Source of the DNA: Clostridiaceae bacterium
GTDB taxonomy: Bacteria; Bacillota; Clostridia; DSM-8532
Reading direction: 5' to 3'
NCBI GenBank assembly: GCA_012728095.1
Contig: JAAYFU010000026.1
Location: 1 to 42,572 of the forward strand
DNA length: 42,572 nucleotides
Within the stretch, counting starts at the first letter, position 1, and each line of letters begins with the position of its first letter. The translations under genes and the position numbers were made by a program. This document shows, one piece after another, positions 28,986-37,719 of this stretch. A model generated the notes under the pieces. The model was given only the letters and a program-made list of their open reading frames with translations. It was not told the origin of the DNA and did no database searches.

Positions 28986-29249
28986 CTATAAAAGAAATTT
29001 CAGAATGACAAGCAGTATTATTCCCGGAAGGCCCAGAATTCCTGCAACAAGTGCGGAAATTAGGTTCAGGGAAATAGTGAATCCAAAAGGCGATCCTATA
29101 AGATTAATGATCACGATTGCCAGACCGCCTAAAATACCGTTTATCACCAGGCGAAAGATTATTTTGAGAGGCAAAAGCATGACCTTGCCAAAGGCAAAAA
29201 CAATTAAAACACCGATTATCCAGGCTAATATAATAAGGCCCCTATCCAT
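28986..29249 (-). CDS. bofA: Pro-sigmaK processing inhibitor BofA family protein
   Basis: An 87-residue hydrophobic protein with three predicted membrane segments: MDRGLIILAWIIGVLIVFAF, then ILGGLAIVIINLIG and a C-terminal GLPGIILLVILKFLL. BofA holds the SpoIVFB protease inactive in Bacillus until the forespore signal arrives. The start at 29249 is preceded by AAGGAGGGATTAAC. The upstream yaaL gene gives the yaaL-bofA order known from Bacillus, but a terminator-like hairpin separates them here. Confidence 0.85.
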   Translation of the reverse strand: MDRGLIILAWIIGVLIVFAFGKVMLLPLKIIFRLVINGILGGLAIVIINLIGSPFGFTISLNLISALVAGILGLPGIILLVILKFLL

Positions 29250-29300
29250 GTTAATCCCTCCTTTCTGCAGGGCCAAGGCAACCCCACAAACACCGTAAGT

Positions 29301-29352
29301 AAAAGAAAACGGTTATCCCCGGTCATATTTGGTAGCTGTAAGGGATAGCCGT
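29301..29352 (-). terminator. Terminator-like hairpin between yaaL and bofA
   Basis: On the minus strand ACGGCTATCCC pairs with GGGATAACCGT (one G-T pair) and is followed by TTTTCTTTT. A second perfect hairpin CGGACGAA / TTCGTCCG (29402-29421) without a U-tract lies closer to the yaaL stop. No promoter is visible between the hairpin and bofA, so bofA may depend on readthrough. Confidence 0.6.
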
Positions 29353-29442
29353 ATCCATATAGTTAAAAAGGTCTATACCCTATTTAATTTATATACGGCA
29401 GCGGACGAAAAAATTCGTCCGAATTGGAGGGTGAATATAAAT

Positions 29443-29727
29443 TTATTGTGCCCGGCTTTCTTTTGCCTTTCTTAAAAGGTAATCATAGCGGATTTCAGAA
29501 GCTTTTATCTTATAGGCATAATAATCCACCATTTCCTTACTGTCAGCCGTCTCAAAGTTAGCCATGGCATTTTTCCATTCGTTATAGGCTTCCTGAATAT
29601 TTTCTGTAAGTTCTCTCATCATTTCTTCTTTTTCGGCAAGCCGGGCTGCCTCCCGCCTCTTTGCGCCGGCAAATCTTCTGAAGAAGCTAAATGAATTAGA
29701 CTTATTATTGATGACTTCATTTGTCAT
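29443..29727 (-). CDS. yaaL: DUF2508 family protein (YaaL-like)
   Basis: A 94-residue, highly charged helical protein. The C-terminal half, EAYNEWKNAMANFETAD followed by MVDYYAYKIKASEIRYDYL, fits the YaaL/DUF2508 pattern. In Bacillus yaaL lies directly before bofA, and the same order is seen here. The function is unknown. GGGGAG precedes the ATG. Confidence 0.75.
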   Translation of the reverse strand: MTNEVINNKSNSFSFFRRFAGAKRREAARLAEKEEMMRELTENIQEAYNEWKNAMANFETADSKEMVDYYAYKIKASEIRYDYLLRKAKESRAQ

Positions 29728-29861
29728 AAAAATCTCCCCGTTTTGCCTAATCTATATTAAATAATATGTAAATGCATTTAAACTAATTTATACCTGGTTA
29801 AAAAATACAACATGCTGCCGTCCTATTGAAAGTATAGGTCAAAATGGGGAAATTTATACCT

Positions 29862-30752
29862 TTATTTTGTTGTTGCGGCAACAACCCTGTTGATACCGGA
29901 CAGATCTTTCAGAAGAAGCGTTGAAAAACCCCTATCGGAGAATATTTCACTTACTTTTTGCCCCTGGTTGTATCCGCACTCAACCAGGAGAATTCCGGAC
30001 TTTGAAAGCAGAGACGAAGTCCTTTCGGCTATCTCACGATAGAAAATCAATCCGTCACTTCCTGCCGCCAGGGCAACAGCAGGCTCGTAGTTTCTTACGG
30101 ATTCCATAAGACAGGGCATTTCATTTAAAGGTATATATGGAGGATTTGATACTATAAGATCATAATTGCCGGGTAAAACAATGCTCTTATCCAAAAAATC
30201 AGCATGAATAAAAGTTATCCTGTTTTCAACACCATAACGCTTTGCATTTTTTTGAGCAACATTCAAAGCATTTTCAGAAATATCCACAGCATCCACTAAC
30301 ACAGAGTCATGGCCTTTTGCTATACTGACAGCCAGGCATCCTGAACCGGTGCCGATATCCAAAACTCTGTAAGTGCTTTTATTTTTTAGCCTGAACATTT
30401 CCTGGTCAAAATACTTTGGATCCTGTCCGAGCGCATACAGGGCACCCTGGGCTAAAAGTTCCGTATCGCTTCTGGGGATCAGGACATTAGGATCGACATA
30501 AAAAGTGTAATCCAGGAAACCGCACTCACCGGTAATATAGGCATAAGGTTCATGGCGGCCTCTTCTTTCCACTAACGAAAAATACTTTTTCTCGTTTTCT
30601 TCATCCAGGATAATATCCGGATTAGCATAAATATAGCTGATATCTTTCTTAATAAGCCAGGATAAAAGAAGACCTGCCTCTAACGAGGGGTCTTCCACAT
30701 TTCTTTCAGATAGATATTTACTTGCCTTTTTTAAAAGGTCCCCCAGTCTCAT
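29862..30752 (-). CDS. prmC: Peptide chain release factor N5-glutamine methyltransferase
   Basis: PrmC (HemK) methylates the Gln of the GGQ motif in release factors. The 296 residues show an N-terminal helical domain, the SAM motif DIGTGSG (about 132-138) and the catalytic NPPY (203-206). The start codon overlaps the stop of the upstream DUF1385 gene (ATGA), so they are coupled. prfA, which often follows, is absent here; yaaL is next. Confidence 0.95.
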   Translation of the reverse strand: MRLGDLLKKASKYLSERNVEDPSLEAGLLLSWLIKKDISYIYANPDIILDEENEKKYFSLVERRGRHEPYAYITGECGFLDYTFYVDPNVLIPRSDTELLAQGALYALGQDPKYFDQEMFRLKNKSTYRVLDIGTGSGCLAVSIAKGHDSVLVDAVDISENALNVAQKNAKRYGVENRITFIHADFLDKSIVLPGNYDLIVSNPPYIPLNEMPCLMESVRNYEPAVALAAGSDGLIFYREIAERTSSLLSKSGILLVECGYNQGQKVSEIFSDRGFSTLLLKDLSGINRVVAATTK

Positions 30753-31735
30753 AGGGCACCCTCGGAAACAGCAACTGTTTTTTCTCCAGTTTCGGCGGTT
30801 TCCTCCAATATGGCCTTCATCGAGGCGATAGCCACCTCCAGCATCGAATCGTCCGGCTCCTGGGTAGTGATCTTTTGAAGCATCAGCCCTGGTATACTGA
30901 TTAAACGCACAAATTTGCTGCCGGATTTGGCAGACAGCTTAAATGCTTCGTAGGAGATTCCGGCAATAACCGGAAGTAAAACCAGTCGCAGCAGGACATT
31001 GATCAGAGGGTTATGCCACCCGGCAAAGGAAAACACGATAATACTGATTATTATTACTATAAATATAAAGGTAGTCCCGCACCTGGGGTGCAGAGTCGTA
31101 TGTTTTCTGACATTTTCAACGGTAAGCTCTTCCTCATTTTCATATGCGTAAATGGTTTTATGCTCGGCTCCATGGTATTGGAAAACCCTTTTGATTTCCT
31201 TGTTCTTTGAAACTAAATAAACATAGGAAATAAAAATGGTAATACGTATTAATCCCTCAATCAGGTTGGCCAGTAACGATCCGCCGGTCGTCTGCTTATC
31301 GAAGTGAAACAGTCCCACGATCAAATTGGGAAGAAGCATAAAAAGACCTATGCTTATGGCCAAAGCAACCACTACCGAAAAATAAATCATATAATTAAAG
31401 TATTTTTCGCCAAGCCATTTCTTTACCCATTTATCAAACTTGCTCTCATTTTCTTCCTCCTCAAAATCAACCTGTTCGGCTGATTCCATCAGGGCTTTTA
31501 TGCCTACAACCATTGAGTCTATTAAAGATACGCTGCCCCGTATAAAAGGAAGACCTAAGATTTTATTTCTCTTAGTCATCGGAATGGATGGCTTTACTTC
31601 CGTATGTATTTCACCCGAGGCTTTTCGTACTGATATGGCGACCTTGTTGTTTCCACGCATCATAACTCCCTCAATGAGGGCTTCGCCGCCGATATTGCTG
31701 CAAACCTTTGGTTTGTTCCAAATCTCTTTATTCAT
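30749..31735 (-). CDS. DUF1385 family membrane protein
   Basis: This 328-residue protein opens with the family signature IGGEALIEGVMMRG and contains FQYHGAEHKTIYAYE and TTLHPRCGTTFIF. Several membrane segments lie at about 115-260. DUF1385 proteins commonly precede prmC-prfA in Clostridia and their function is unknown. The start at 31735 (MNKEIWNK) gives a spacing of 6 from AGGT; an ATG two codons upstream is possible. rpmE, often the upstream neighbour, is absent; repeat block 7 lies there. Confidence 0.9.
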   Translation of the reverse strand: MNKEIWNKPKVCSNIGGEALIEGVMMRGNNKVAISVRKASGEIHTEVKPSIPMTKRNKILGLPFIRGSVSLIDSMVVGIKALMESAEQVDFEEEENESKFDKWVKKWLGEKYFNYMIYFSVVVALAISIGLFMLLPNLIVGLFHFDKQTTGGSLLANLIEGLIRITIFISYVYLVSKNKEIKRVFQYHGAEHKTIYAYENEEELTVENVRKHTTLHPRCGTTFIFIVIIISIIVFSFAGWHNPLINVLLRLVLLPVIAGISYEAFKLSAKSGSKFVRLISIPGLMLQKITTQEPDDSMLEVAIASMKAILEETAETGEKTVAVSEGAL

Positions 31736-31773
31736 GATCATACCTGCTTATTATCTTATATATTATATTTTTA

Positions 31774-31810
31774 TGTCATCCCAAAAGATTCTTCGCTTCG
31801 CTCAGAATTT
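31774..31810. repeat. Dispersed repeat block 7 (single decayed copy)
   Basis: One short unit: TGTCATCCC directly followed by the inverted tail AAGATTCTTCGCTTCGCTCAGAA. Head and tail are fused with most of the middle missing. It lies upstream of the DUF1385 gene in a divergent gap. Confidence 0.65.
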
Positions 31811-31933
31811 TCTATTTACTATTATACCGAAGGAATAATATAATAACAAATTTATTTCTATTTTTTGAATAAAATTTATTTTTTCTGTAAATACTCTAAA
31901 TGACCTCACAATACATTTTGACCCCCTTTACTT

Positions 31934-31961
31934 GCCGGTATCACTGCCGGCTCTTTTTTTG
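31934..31961 (+). terminator. Terminator-like hairpin upstream of the Fn3/SLH gene
   Basis: The stem GCCGG / CCGGC (31934-31951) is followed by TCTTTTTTT, about 40 bp before the start codon of the rightward surface-protein gene. The neighbour on the left is leftward, so the hairpin has no obvious gene of its own to terminate and could attenuate the leader of the gene downstream. Confidence 0.45.
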
Positions 31962-32002
31962 CCGATATATTCTGTGATAAACTGTTTATGGGGGATGAGG
32001 AC

Positions 32003-34315
32003 TTGAAAAAATTTAAGAAATATATTATTGCAGTATTAATATTTATAATCATGTCTTATCCCGGCTTTTCCCGGACAAATAAAGGATTTGCTCTGAGCCT
32101 TCAGGCACCGAAAAATTTAAGTGTAACGGTAAATCAGAACTATAATGAATTGACATGGGAAAACGGTGAAAACCCAAATGTTACGACCTATATTATCATT
32201 GAAAGATCCGTGGATAAGGGAGAATTCAGTCAGCTTACACTTCTCAGCGGAAGCAGGGTGAGCTATAAAGATTACTCCGTCTCAAACGGCCATGTTTATA
32301 CATACAGGTTGCAGACAGTATACTCACAAATACAATCTATTAAAAGTCCCTATACTCCGGAAGTGGAAGCGGTAAACCTATACCCCATAAATTTCAGGAT
32401 AGCGAACACATTTTCTGACCATGTGGATCTTGAATGGGAATACCCTATACTATCTGTTAAAAGGGAACCTGGCTATCAGCTCCTGGTAGAAAGGCGTAAA
32501 AGCAATCAAACCTCCTGGAGCGTCATAGCAGAGCTTCCCGTTACCGAAACCGCTTTTCGGGACACTACCGTCGAGCCGGATACCCAGTATTACTATCGTG
32601 CCAGAATTCGCTTTGACAATGAGAAATATTCAACATATATACCTTCATCCTCAGGAGCCAGCACCCGTACCGGGTACCCTTTAATTACTCCTCTCTGGGG
32701 CTATGGTGAATCGGATAAAACGATAAGGTTGATGTGGGATATTCCTGATTCGTTTGAAGGAACTGTAATATTGGAGCGGAAAGATGCTTCCGGCGATTTT
32801 ATTACATTGTACAGCGGACGGGGAAAAAGCTACCGGGATACCGGGCGCACTCCCGGAGAGACTTATACATACAGGCTCTGTATGCGATCTAAGAACGGTC
32901 AAAAGTCCGAATATACGGAAGAAGTGAAAATAACCGCTGAAACTGTGCCGGTGCCTTCGGATTTATCAGTCAAAGCGATTGCATCAGATAAGATAATCGT
33001 TACCTGGACTTACCGATACGATAATGAGACGGGATTTGAAATATGGAGAAAAGGTGAAGGAACCTGGGAGCTTTTAGCTACTGTTCCCAAAAACAGCGAG
33101 ATCTTCACTGACGGCAGTGCCTCATACGGAAAAAGCTATACCTACATGGTACGCGCAAAAAGGGGCGATTATTGCTATTCGAGTTTTACGCAAAGCCAGA
33201 CGGTTATAAATGAATATCCTGAAGATCCCGGCCCGCTCCAGGCATATATAATTAATGGGCTTTTGTATATATTAAGCGATAAAACCCCTGAAGGCATTAC
33301 TTATACCCTGGAATTCAGAACAGGCATAAACAGCCCGTGGAGCGAAATTAAAACAGTAAAAGACGGCACCCTTTTTACTAGTATCGGATTTAATAAAGAC
33401 TCCGAATATTACTTCAGGATTCGGGCAAGTTCAGGCAACCTCAGCAGTACAGGCCCGGAATTACGTTTTTTCGGTTCGGCACCCGAGGCACCGTTAAACC
33501 TGGAGGCTGTGACAGTTGGTTATAACCGTGTAACGTTAAAATGGCTGGACCAAACCGATAAAGAGGAACGATACGATATTTACCGGACAATAAAAGGAGT
33601 CAGGAAACTCATAGGAAGTGTTGATAAAGATACTGAAACCTTCGTCGATAAATATCCTGTAACGGGAGAAGACGCTTATTATGAAGTTGTGGCATGCAAT
33701 ATCACAGGTGCATCTCCGGCTGCAGGAATCCACGTAAAGATTCCAAAGATAATTATTTTCCGGGATATTGAGTCTTATGAATGGGCTTATGATGCAATTT
33801 ATACCCTTCAGGGCATGGGAGTTTTCGATAATATTCAAAACGAATACTTTTATCCCAGCAATGCTGTTACAAGAGGGCAAATGGTCCAAATGGTCCTGAG
33901 AAGCTTCAACATAAACCATGATTACACCGGTCTGTTTCCGCCGGCCTATATGACGCCCAATCACAAGTATTACAAAGATATGGCCACTGCGATTAACCTG
34001 GGATTGATACATCCCGATCCCGGAGGGAGAGTATATCCTAACGAAGCAGCCACAAGGAAAGATATAATCTTATTGCTCAGCGGAGTCCTGGGACATCTCG
34101 GCTACCCGTTAAATCAATATGGAACAGAGCATATAATGAGTTTTAATGATTTTTGGCAGCTGCAACAGGAGGACATTGAGATCGTGGCATCCTTTGTCGG
34201 AGACGGAATAATCAGCGGAAAGGCAGGTAATGTCCTGGACTTGAATTCAAACGCTACAAGGGTGGAAGCGGCTGTGTTTATTTACAGGACTCTTTTAAAA
34301 TATAAAATAAACTGA
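32003..34315 (+). CDS. Secreted fibronectin type III / S-layer homology surface protein
   Basis: This is a large extracellular protein of about 770 residues. A signal peptide (KKYIIAVLIFIIMSYPGFS) is followed by about six fibronectin III-like domains (roughly 30-110, 120-220, 225-305, 310-400, 405-490 and 495-580). C-terminal S-layer homology sequence follows (FRDIESYEWAYDAIYTLQGM; NEAATRKDIILLLSG; SNATRVEAAVFIYRTL), which would tether it to cell-wall polymer. The TTG start at 32003 is preferred because GGATGAGG lies just upstream; an ATG at 31988 is in frame. There is no enzyme domain, so an adhesive or scaffold role is inferred. Confidence 0.85.
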   Translation: MKKFKKYIIAVLIFIIMSYPGFSRTNKGFALSLQAPKNLSVTVNQNYNELTWENGENPNVTTYIIIERSVDKGEFSQLTLLSGSRVSYKDYSVSNGHVYTYRLQTVYSQIQSIKSPYTPEVEAVNLYPINFRIANTFSDHVDLEWEYPILSVKREPGYQLLVERRKSNQTSWSVIAELPVTETAFRDTTVEPDTQYYYRARIRFDNEKYSTYIPSSSGASTRTGYPLITPLWGYGESDKTIRLMWDIPDSFEGTVILERKDASGDFITLYSGRGKSYRDTGRTPGETYTYRLCMRSKNGQKSEYTEEVKITAETVPVPSDLSVKAIASDKIIVTWTYRYDNETGFEIWRKGEGTWELLATVPKNSEIFTDGSASYGKSYTYMVRAKRGDYCYSSFTQSQTVINEYPEDPGPLQAYIINGLLYILSDKTPEGITYTLEFRTGINSPWSEIKTVKDGTLFTSIGFNKDSEYYFRIRASSGNLSSTGPELRFFGSAPEAPLNLEAVTVGYNRVTLKWLDQTDKEERYDIYRTIKGVRKLIGSVDKDTETFVDKYPVTGEDAYYEVVACNITGASPAAGIHVKIPKIIIFRDIESYEWAYDAIYTLQGMGVFDNIQNEYFYPSNAVTRGQMVQMVLRSFNINHDYTGLFPPAYMTPNHKYYKDMATAINLGLIHPDPGGRVYPNEAATRKDIILLLSGVLGHLGYPLNQYGTEHIMSFNDFWQLQQEDIEIVASFVGDGIISGKAGNVLDLNSNATRVEAAVFIYRTLLKYKIN

Positions 34316-34334
34316 TAATCCTCCTTTTAAACTT

Positions 34335-34706
34335 TTAAAGATATAGGAACAAAGGCAAAGACACGCATATAATAAGAGAAACGAACAAGGATATTATAAC
34401 AGAGACTCTGAGCCTGTCATCCCTGCGCTTAAGACGTTTTGAATTCAGAAACAACAATATTACGCTTATTACCAGCTGTACAACGGACAATGCCAGGGGA
34501 AACCGCAAAAGCTCTTCGTCCCAGTAATCCCGGATCTTAATTGAGAATAAGCGGTCAAAAAAGGTCTCTTTTTCCGGCATGGCAAACATAATCATTATAA
34601 GGTTAATTATAATAAAACCCCAAAGAATAACGCTGGAGATGTCCAGCATCCGTAGAATAAGATCAGGACCTTTCCTTAGATCTACTCTTTCGGGTTCATT
34701 ATCCAA
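34335..34706 (-). CDS. Small three-helix membrane protein of unknown function
   Basis: About 123 residues with three hydrophobic segments (VILWGFIIINLIMIMFAM, ALSVVQLVISVILLFL and VIISLFVSLIICVSLPLFLYL). Short charged loops (KRLKRRDDRLR) separate them. The TTG start at 34706 (MDNEPERVDLRKG) is chosen because AAAGGGGG lies 8 bp upstream. Convergent with the surface-protein gene, 19 bp apart. I do not recognise the family. Confidence 0.65.
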   Translation of the reverse strand: MDNEPERVDLRKGPDLILRMLDISSVILWGFIIINLIMIMFAMPEKETFFDRLFSIKIRDYWDEELLRFPLALSVVQLVISVILLFLNSKRLKRRDDRLRVSVIISLFVSLIICVSLPLFLYL

Positions 34707-34849
34707 GATATGTACCCCCTTTATCAATCTTTATAATTTATTTTTAATAAAAGATTACCATATTAAGGGTAAAAATAAAAGTGAGTTGTAAAGATATAGA
34801 AAATGGATTAGTATAATCGTAACCCATATTCATTAAACGGAGGTAAAAT

Positions 34850-37096
34850 ATGTATACGGAGATCAACAGCCGGATTATTGATTTAATAAATGGCAACAGC
34901 AAAGACCCTCATGCATTGCTGGGAATGCACACAGAGAACAATAAAATCGTGGTGAGGGCATTTAATGTTCATTCAAGGAGTATCGTCGTCAAAGACATAC
35001 ATACCGGAAACACTTACGAAATGAACCGTATAGTCGATGAGGGATTGTTTGAGTGTGTTGTTCCTGACAGGGATACCCCGTTTAAATATGAGTTGATTCA
35101 CACAACAAAAGAAGGGCATACCTATTCGGTTATAGACCCCTATTGCTTTTGGCCCACTATTTCAGATTATGATCTTTATCTTTTCAACCAGGGCAATAAC
35201 CACCTCATCTATGAAAAGATGGGATGCCACCTGCGCGAGGTGGAAGGAGTCAAAGGCGCGTCTTTTTGCGTTTGGGCACCTTCTGCAAAGAGGGTAAGCG
35301 TAGTAGGCTCTTTTAACAATTGGGACGGAAGGATCCATCCTATGCGCATGATGGGAAGCTCAGGGGTTTGGGAACTGTTTATTCCCGGCCTCACAAAAGG
35401 AGACTTATATAAATATGAAATAAAAACCCCTAATGATGAAATATATATAAAGGCCGATCCCTATGCTTTTTATGCTGAAACGCCGCCCCATACGGCATCT
35501 ATCGTGTATGATCTTGACAACTATGAATGGCAGGATTCTGACTGGATGGAGAAAAGAGCAAGGGAAAGCGTCTTTGATAAGCCTGTTAATATTTACGAGG
35601 TCCATTTGGGATCATGGAGGCAGGAGCCAGACGATAACCCTGAATCAGAAACCGGATACAAGCCTTATTCCTACAGACGGCTTGCCGAAACCCTTGTTCC
35701 CTACGCCAAAAAGATGGGGTACACCCATTTGGAGCTTCTGCCAGTCATGGAACATCCCTATGACGGTTCATGGGGCTATCAGATTACAGGATACTATGCC
35801 CCTACAAGCCGGTACGGCACACCCGAGGATTTTAAATATTTTATTGATACCTGCCATCAGAACGGATTAGGGGTTATTTTGGACTGGGTTCCGGCTCATT
35901 TCCCGAAAGATGGGCACGGGCTGGCCAGGTTTGACGGAACGGCCCTCTACGAATATGAAGATAAACGCATAGGTGAACACTTGGAATGGGGGACTCACGT
36001 TTTTAACTACGGCCGTAACGAAGTTAAAAACTTTTTGGTGGCGAACGCTGTTTATTGGTTTGACAAATTCCATGTTGACGGTTTACGTGTTGATGCCGTG
36101 GCATCCATGCTTTATCTTGATTACTGCCGCAAGCCGGGTGAGTGGATACCCAATAAGTACGGCGGCAGGGAGAATCTGGAGGCTATAGAATTGATAAAAA
36201 ATCTAAATTGTGTTGTGTATCGATATTTTCCCAATGTTATGATGATCGCTGAGGAATCAACCGCATGGCCTATGGTTACCAAGCCTGTTCACGACGGAGG
36301 CCTGGGTTTTTCTCATAAATGGAATATGGGCTGGATGAACGATTTCTTAAAATTTGTCAGCCTGGACCCCATATACCGTAAATACCATATGAATCTTCTG
36401 ACTTTCTCCTTTATGTATGCATGGAGCGAGAACTTTATACTGGTATTGTCCCATGATGAGGTAGTACACGGAAAAGCGTCAATGCTCAGCAAGATGCCCG
36501 GAGACTACTGGCAAAAATTTGCCGGGTTAAGATGCGCTTATGGATACTTTTTCGCTCATCCCGGAAAGAAACTCCTGTTTATGGGAGGCGAATTCGGCCA
36601 GTTTATTGAGTGGAAGTACAAGGAAAGTCTTGACTGGCACTTGTTAAACTATCCGATGCACGAAAAAATGAGTCAGTATGTTTCCGATTTAAATCATTTA
36701 TATAAAACCGAAACGGCTTTCTATGAGCTTGATACAAGCCATGAGGGTTTTGAGCTGATTGACTGTAAGGATGTGGATAATTCCATTATCTCGTTTATAA
36801 GAAAAGGCAAGGATTGGCATGATATGCTGATCTTCGTGTTTAATTTCACACCCCGGACTCACGAGAATTACCGTATGGGCGCACCTCTTAAAACGAAGTA
36901 TATTGAAATTTTTAATTCGGACGCGGAGAAATATGGCGGCAGTAATGTACTGAATACCGAGCCAATCATTTCAGAGGATATACCCATGCATGAGAAATCA
37001 TACTCCATGACATTGAGGATCCCACCGTTAGCAGCTGTTATCCTCCGGCCTTTGTTTGAAAAAGAAAATGATAAGGAAGAAGAGATTCGGAAATAA
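34850..37096 (+). CDS. glgB: 1,4-alpha-glucan branching enzyme GlgB
   Basis: This GH13 enzyme makes alpha-1,6 branches in glycogen. The 748 residues comprise an N-terminal CBM48-type region (about 110-225), the (beta/alpha)8 barrel and a C-terminal beta domain. The catalytic Asp lies in GLRVDAVASMLYLDY, the Glu in MMIAEESTAWP and the transition-state Asp in VLSHDEVVHGK. ACGGAGGTAAAAT precedes the ATG. No other glycogen genes are adjacent in the window. Confidence 0.97.
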   Translation: MYTEINSRIIDLINGNSKDPHALLGMHTENNKIVVRAFNVHSRSIVVKDIHTGNTYEMNRIVDEGLFECVVPDRDTPFKYELIHTTKEGHTYSVIDPYCFWPTISDYDLYLFNQGNNHLIYEKMGCHLREVEGVKGASFCVWAPSAKRVSVVGSFNNWDGRIHPMRMMGSSGVWELFIPGLTKGDLYKYEIKTPNDEIYIKADPYAFYAETPPHTASIVYDLDNYEWQDSDWMEKRARESVFDKPVNIYEVHLGSWRQEPDDNPESETGYKPYSYRRLAETLVPYAKKMGYTHLELLPVMEHPYDGSWGYQITGYYAPTSRYGTPEDFKYFIDTCHQNGLGVILDWVPAHFPKDGHGLARFDGTALYEYEDKRIGEHLEWGTHVFNYGRNEVKNFLVANAVYWFDKFHVDGLRVDAVASMLYLDYCRKPGEWIPNKYGGRENLEAIELIKNLNCVVYRYFPNVMMIAEESTAWPMVTKPVHDGGLGFSHKWNMGWMNDFLKFVSLDPIYRKYHMNLLTFSFMYAWSENFILVLSHDEVVHGKASMLSKMPGDYWQKFAGLRCAYGYFFAHPGKKLLFMGGEFGQFIEWKYKESLDWHLLNYPMHEKMSQYVSDLNHLYKTETAFYELDTSHEGFELIDCKDVDNSIISFIRKGKDWHDMLIFVFNFTPRTHENYRMGAPLKTKYIEIFNSDAEKYGGSNVLNTEPIISEDIPMHEKSYSMTLRIPPLAAVILRPLFEKENDKEEEIRK

Positions 37097-37214
37097 AATA
37101 TTATTTCCCGTCTGTTTTCGAAAAAATCAGTAGCCGCTTATTCATATCCCGGAGAGCCAATGAAAAAAATATGTATAAAACAGCGCCAAAACTGCCATCT
37201 CATATATTTTGGTC

Positions 37215-37244
37215 TTGACAAGGCAAAGTGGTCCTATGTATAAT
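37215..37244 (+). promoter_or_regulatory. Upstream promoter of veg (perfect consensus)
   Basis: TTGACA (37215-37220), an 18-bp spacer and TATAAT (37239-37244): both hexamers match the sigma-A consensus exactly. Confidence 0.8.
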
Positions 37245-37255
37245 ATATGACTTCA

Positions 37256-37285
37256 TTGACAAGGGGCGACAATTTGTGATATAAT
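37256..37285 (+). promoter_or_regulatory. Downstream promoter of veg (perfect consensus)
   Basis: TTGACA (37256-37261), an 18-bp spacer and TATAAT (37280-37285), 41 bp after the first promoter and 28 bp before the start codon. In Bacillus the veg promoter is one of the strongest vegetative promoters. Confidence 0.85.
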
Positions 37286-37313
37286 TTTTCGCAGTGAGTT
37301 TTGAGGTGGTAGT

Positions 37314-37586
37314 ATGGATAGGAATGCTATATCACAGATTCGTAAAGAATTAGAAAGTTGTGTTGGTAAAAGGATACAACTGAAGGCAAACAAAGGCCGG
37401 AAAAAGACTTATGTCAAAGAAGGCATCATAGAAAACGCTTATCCAAGTATTTTCACAGTTTCTTTCCAGAACGAATACAATTCGTCCCGAACAGCATCTT
37501 TCAGTTACACTGACGTACTTACGCGCACAATTGAGGTCAAAGTTATGTCACAGAACTCACAGAACGTGAACAATATAGCGCTTTAA
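37314..37586 (+). CDS. veg: Veg protein (biofilm-associated regulator)
   Basis: A 90-residue protein with the Veg/DUF1021 pattern: ISQIRKELESCVGKRIQLKA, then GRKKTYVKEGIIENAYPSIF and FSYTDVLTRTIEV. In Bacillus Veg stimulates biofilm gene expression by countering SinR. GAGGTGGTAGT precedes the ATG. Two perfect sigma-A promoters lie upstream and a strong terminator downstream, so it is a single-gene, highly expressed unit. Confidence 0.92.
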   Translation: MDRNAISQIRKELESCVGKRIQLKANKGRKKTYVKEGIIENAYPSIFTVSFQNEYNSSRTASFSYTDVLTRTIEVKVMSQNSQNVNNIAL

Positions 37587-37610
37587 TTGAAAATCTGTGA
37601 ACATAGTACG

Positions 37611-37638
37611 AACAGCCATTATTTAATGGCTGTTTTTT
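37611..37638 (+). terminator. Intrinsic terminator of veg
   Basis: A perfect 10-bp stem AACAGCCATT / AATGGCTGTT with a 4-base loop, followed by TTTT. Confidence 0.9.
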
Positions 37639-37719
37639 CATGCCTTTCGTCATACATTAAACATGGACAGCATATCATTAGAATTGAAGGGATAAGGGTG
37701 CAAAGAGGAGGTCCTTAAA

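Noticed and set aside
24921-31735. A leftward accessory island with a new system
   Set aside because: The genes are individually recognisable household or sporulation genes (prmC, DUF1385, yaaL, bofA, cotS-like, DUF896), with no mobile-element boundaries apart from the genome-wide type repeats.
34335-34706. Assigning the small membrane protein to a toxin or holin family
   Set aside because: Only three hydrophobic segments are visible, with no signature residues or suitable neighbours.
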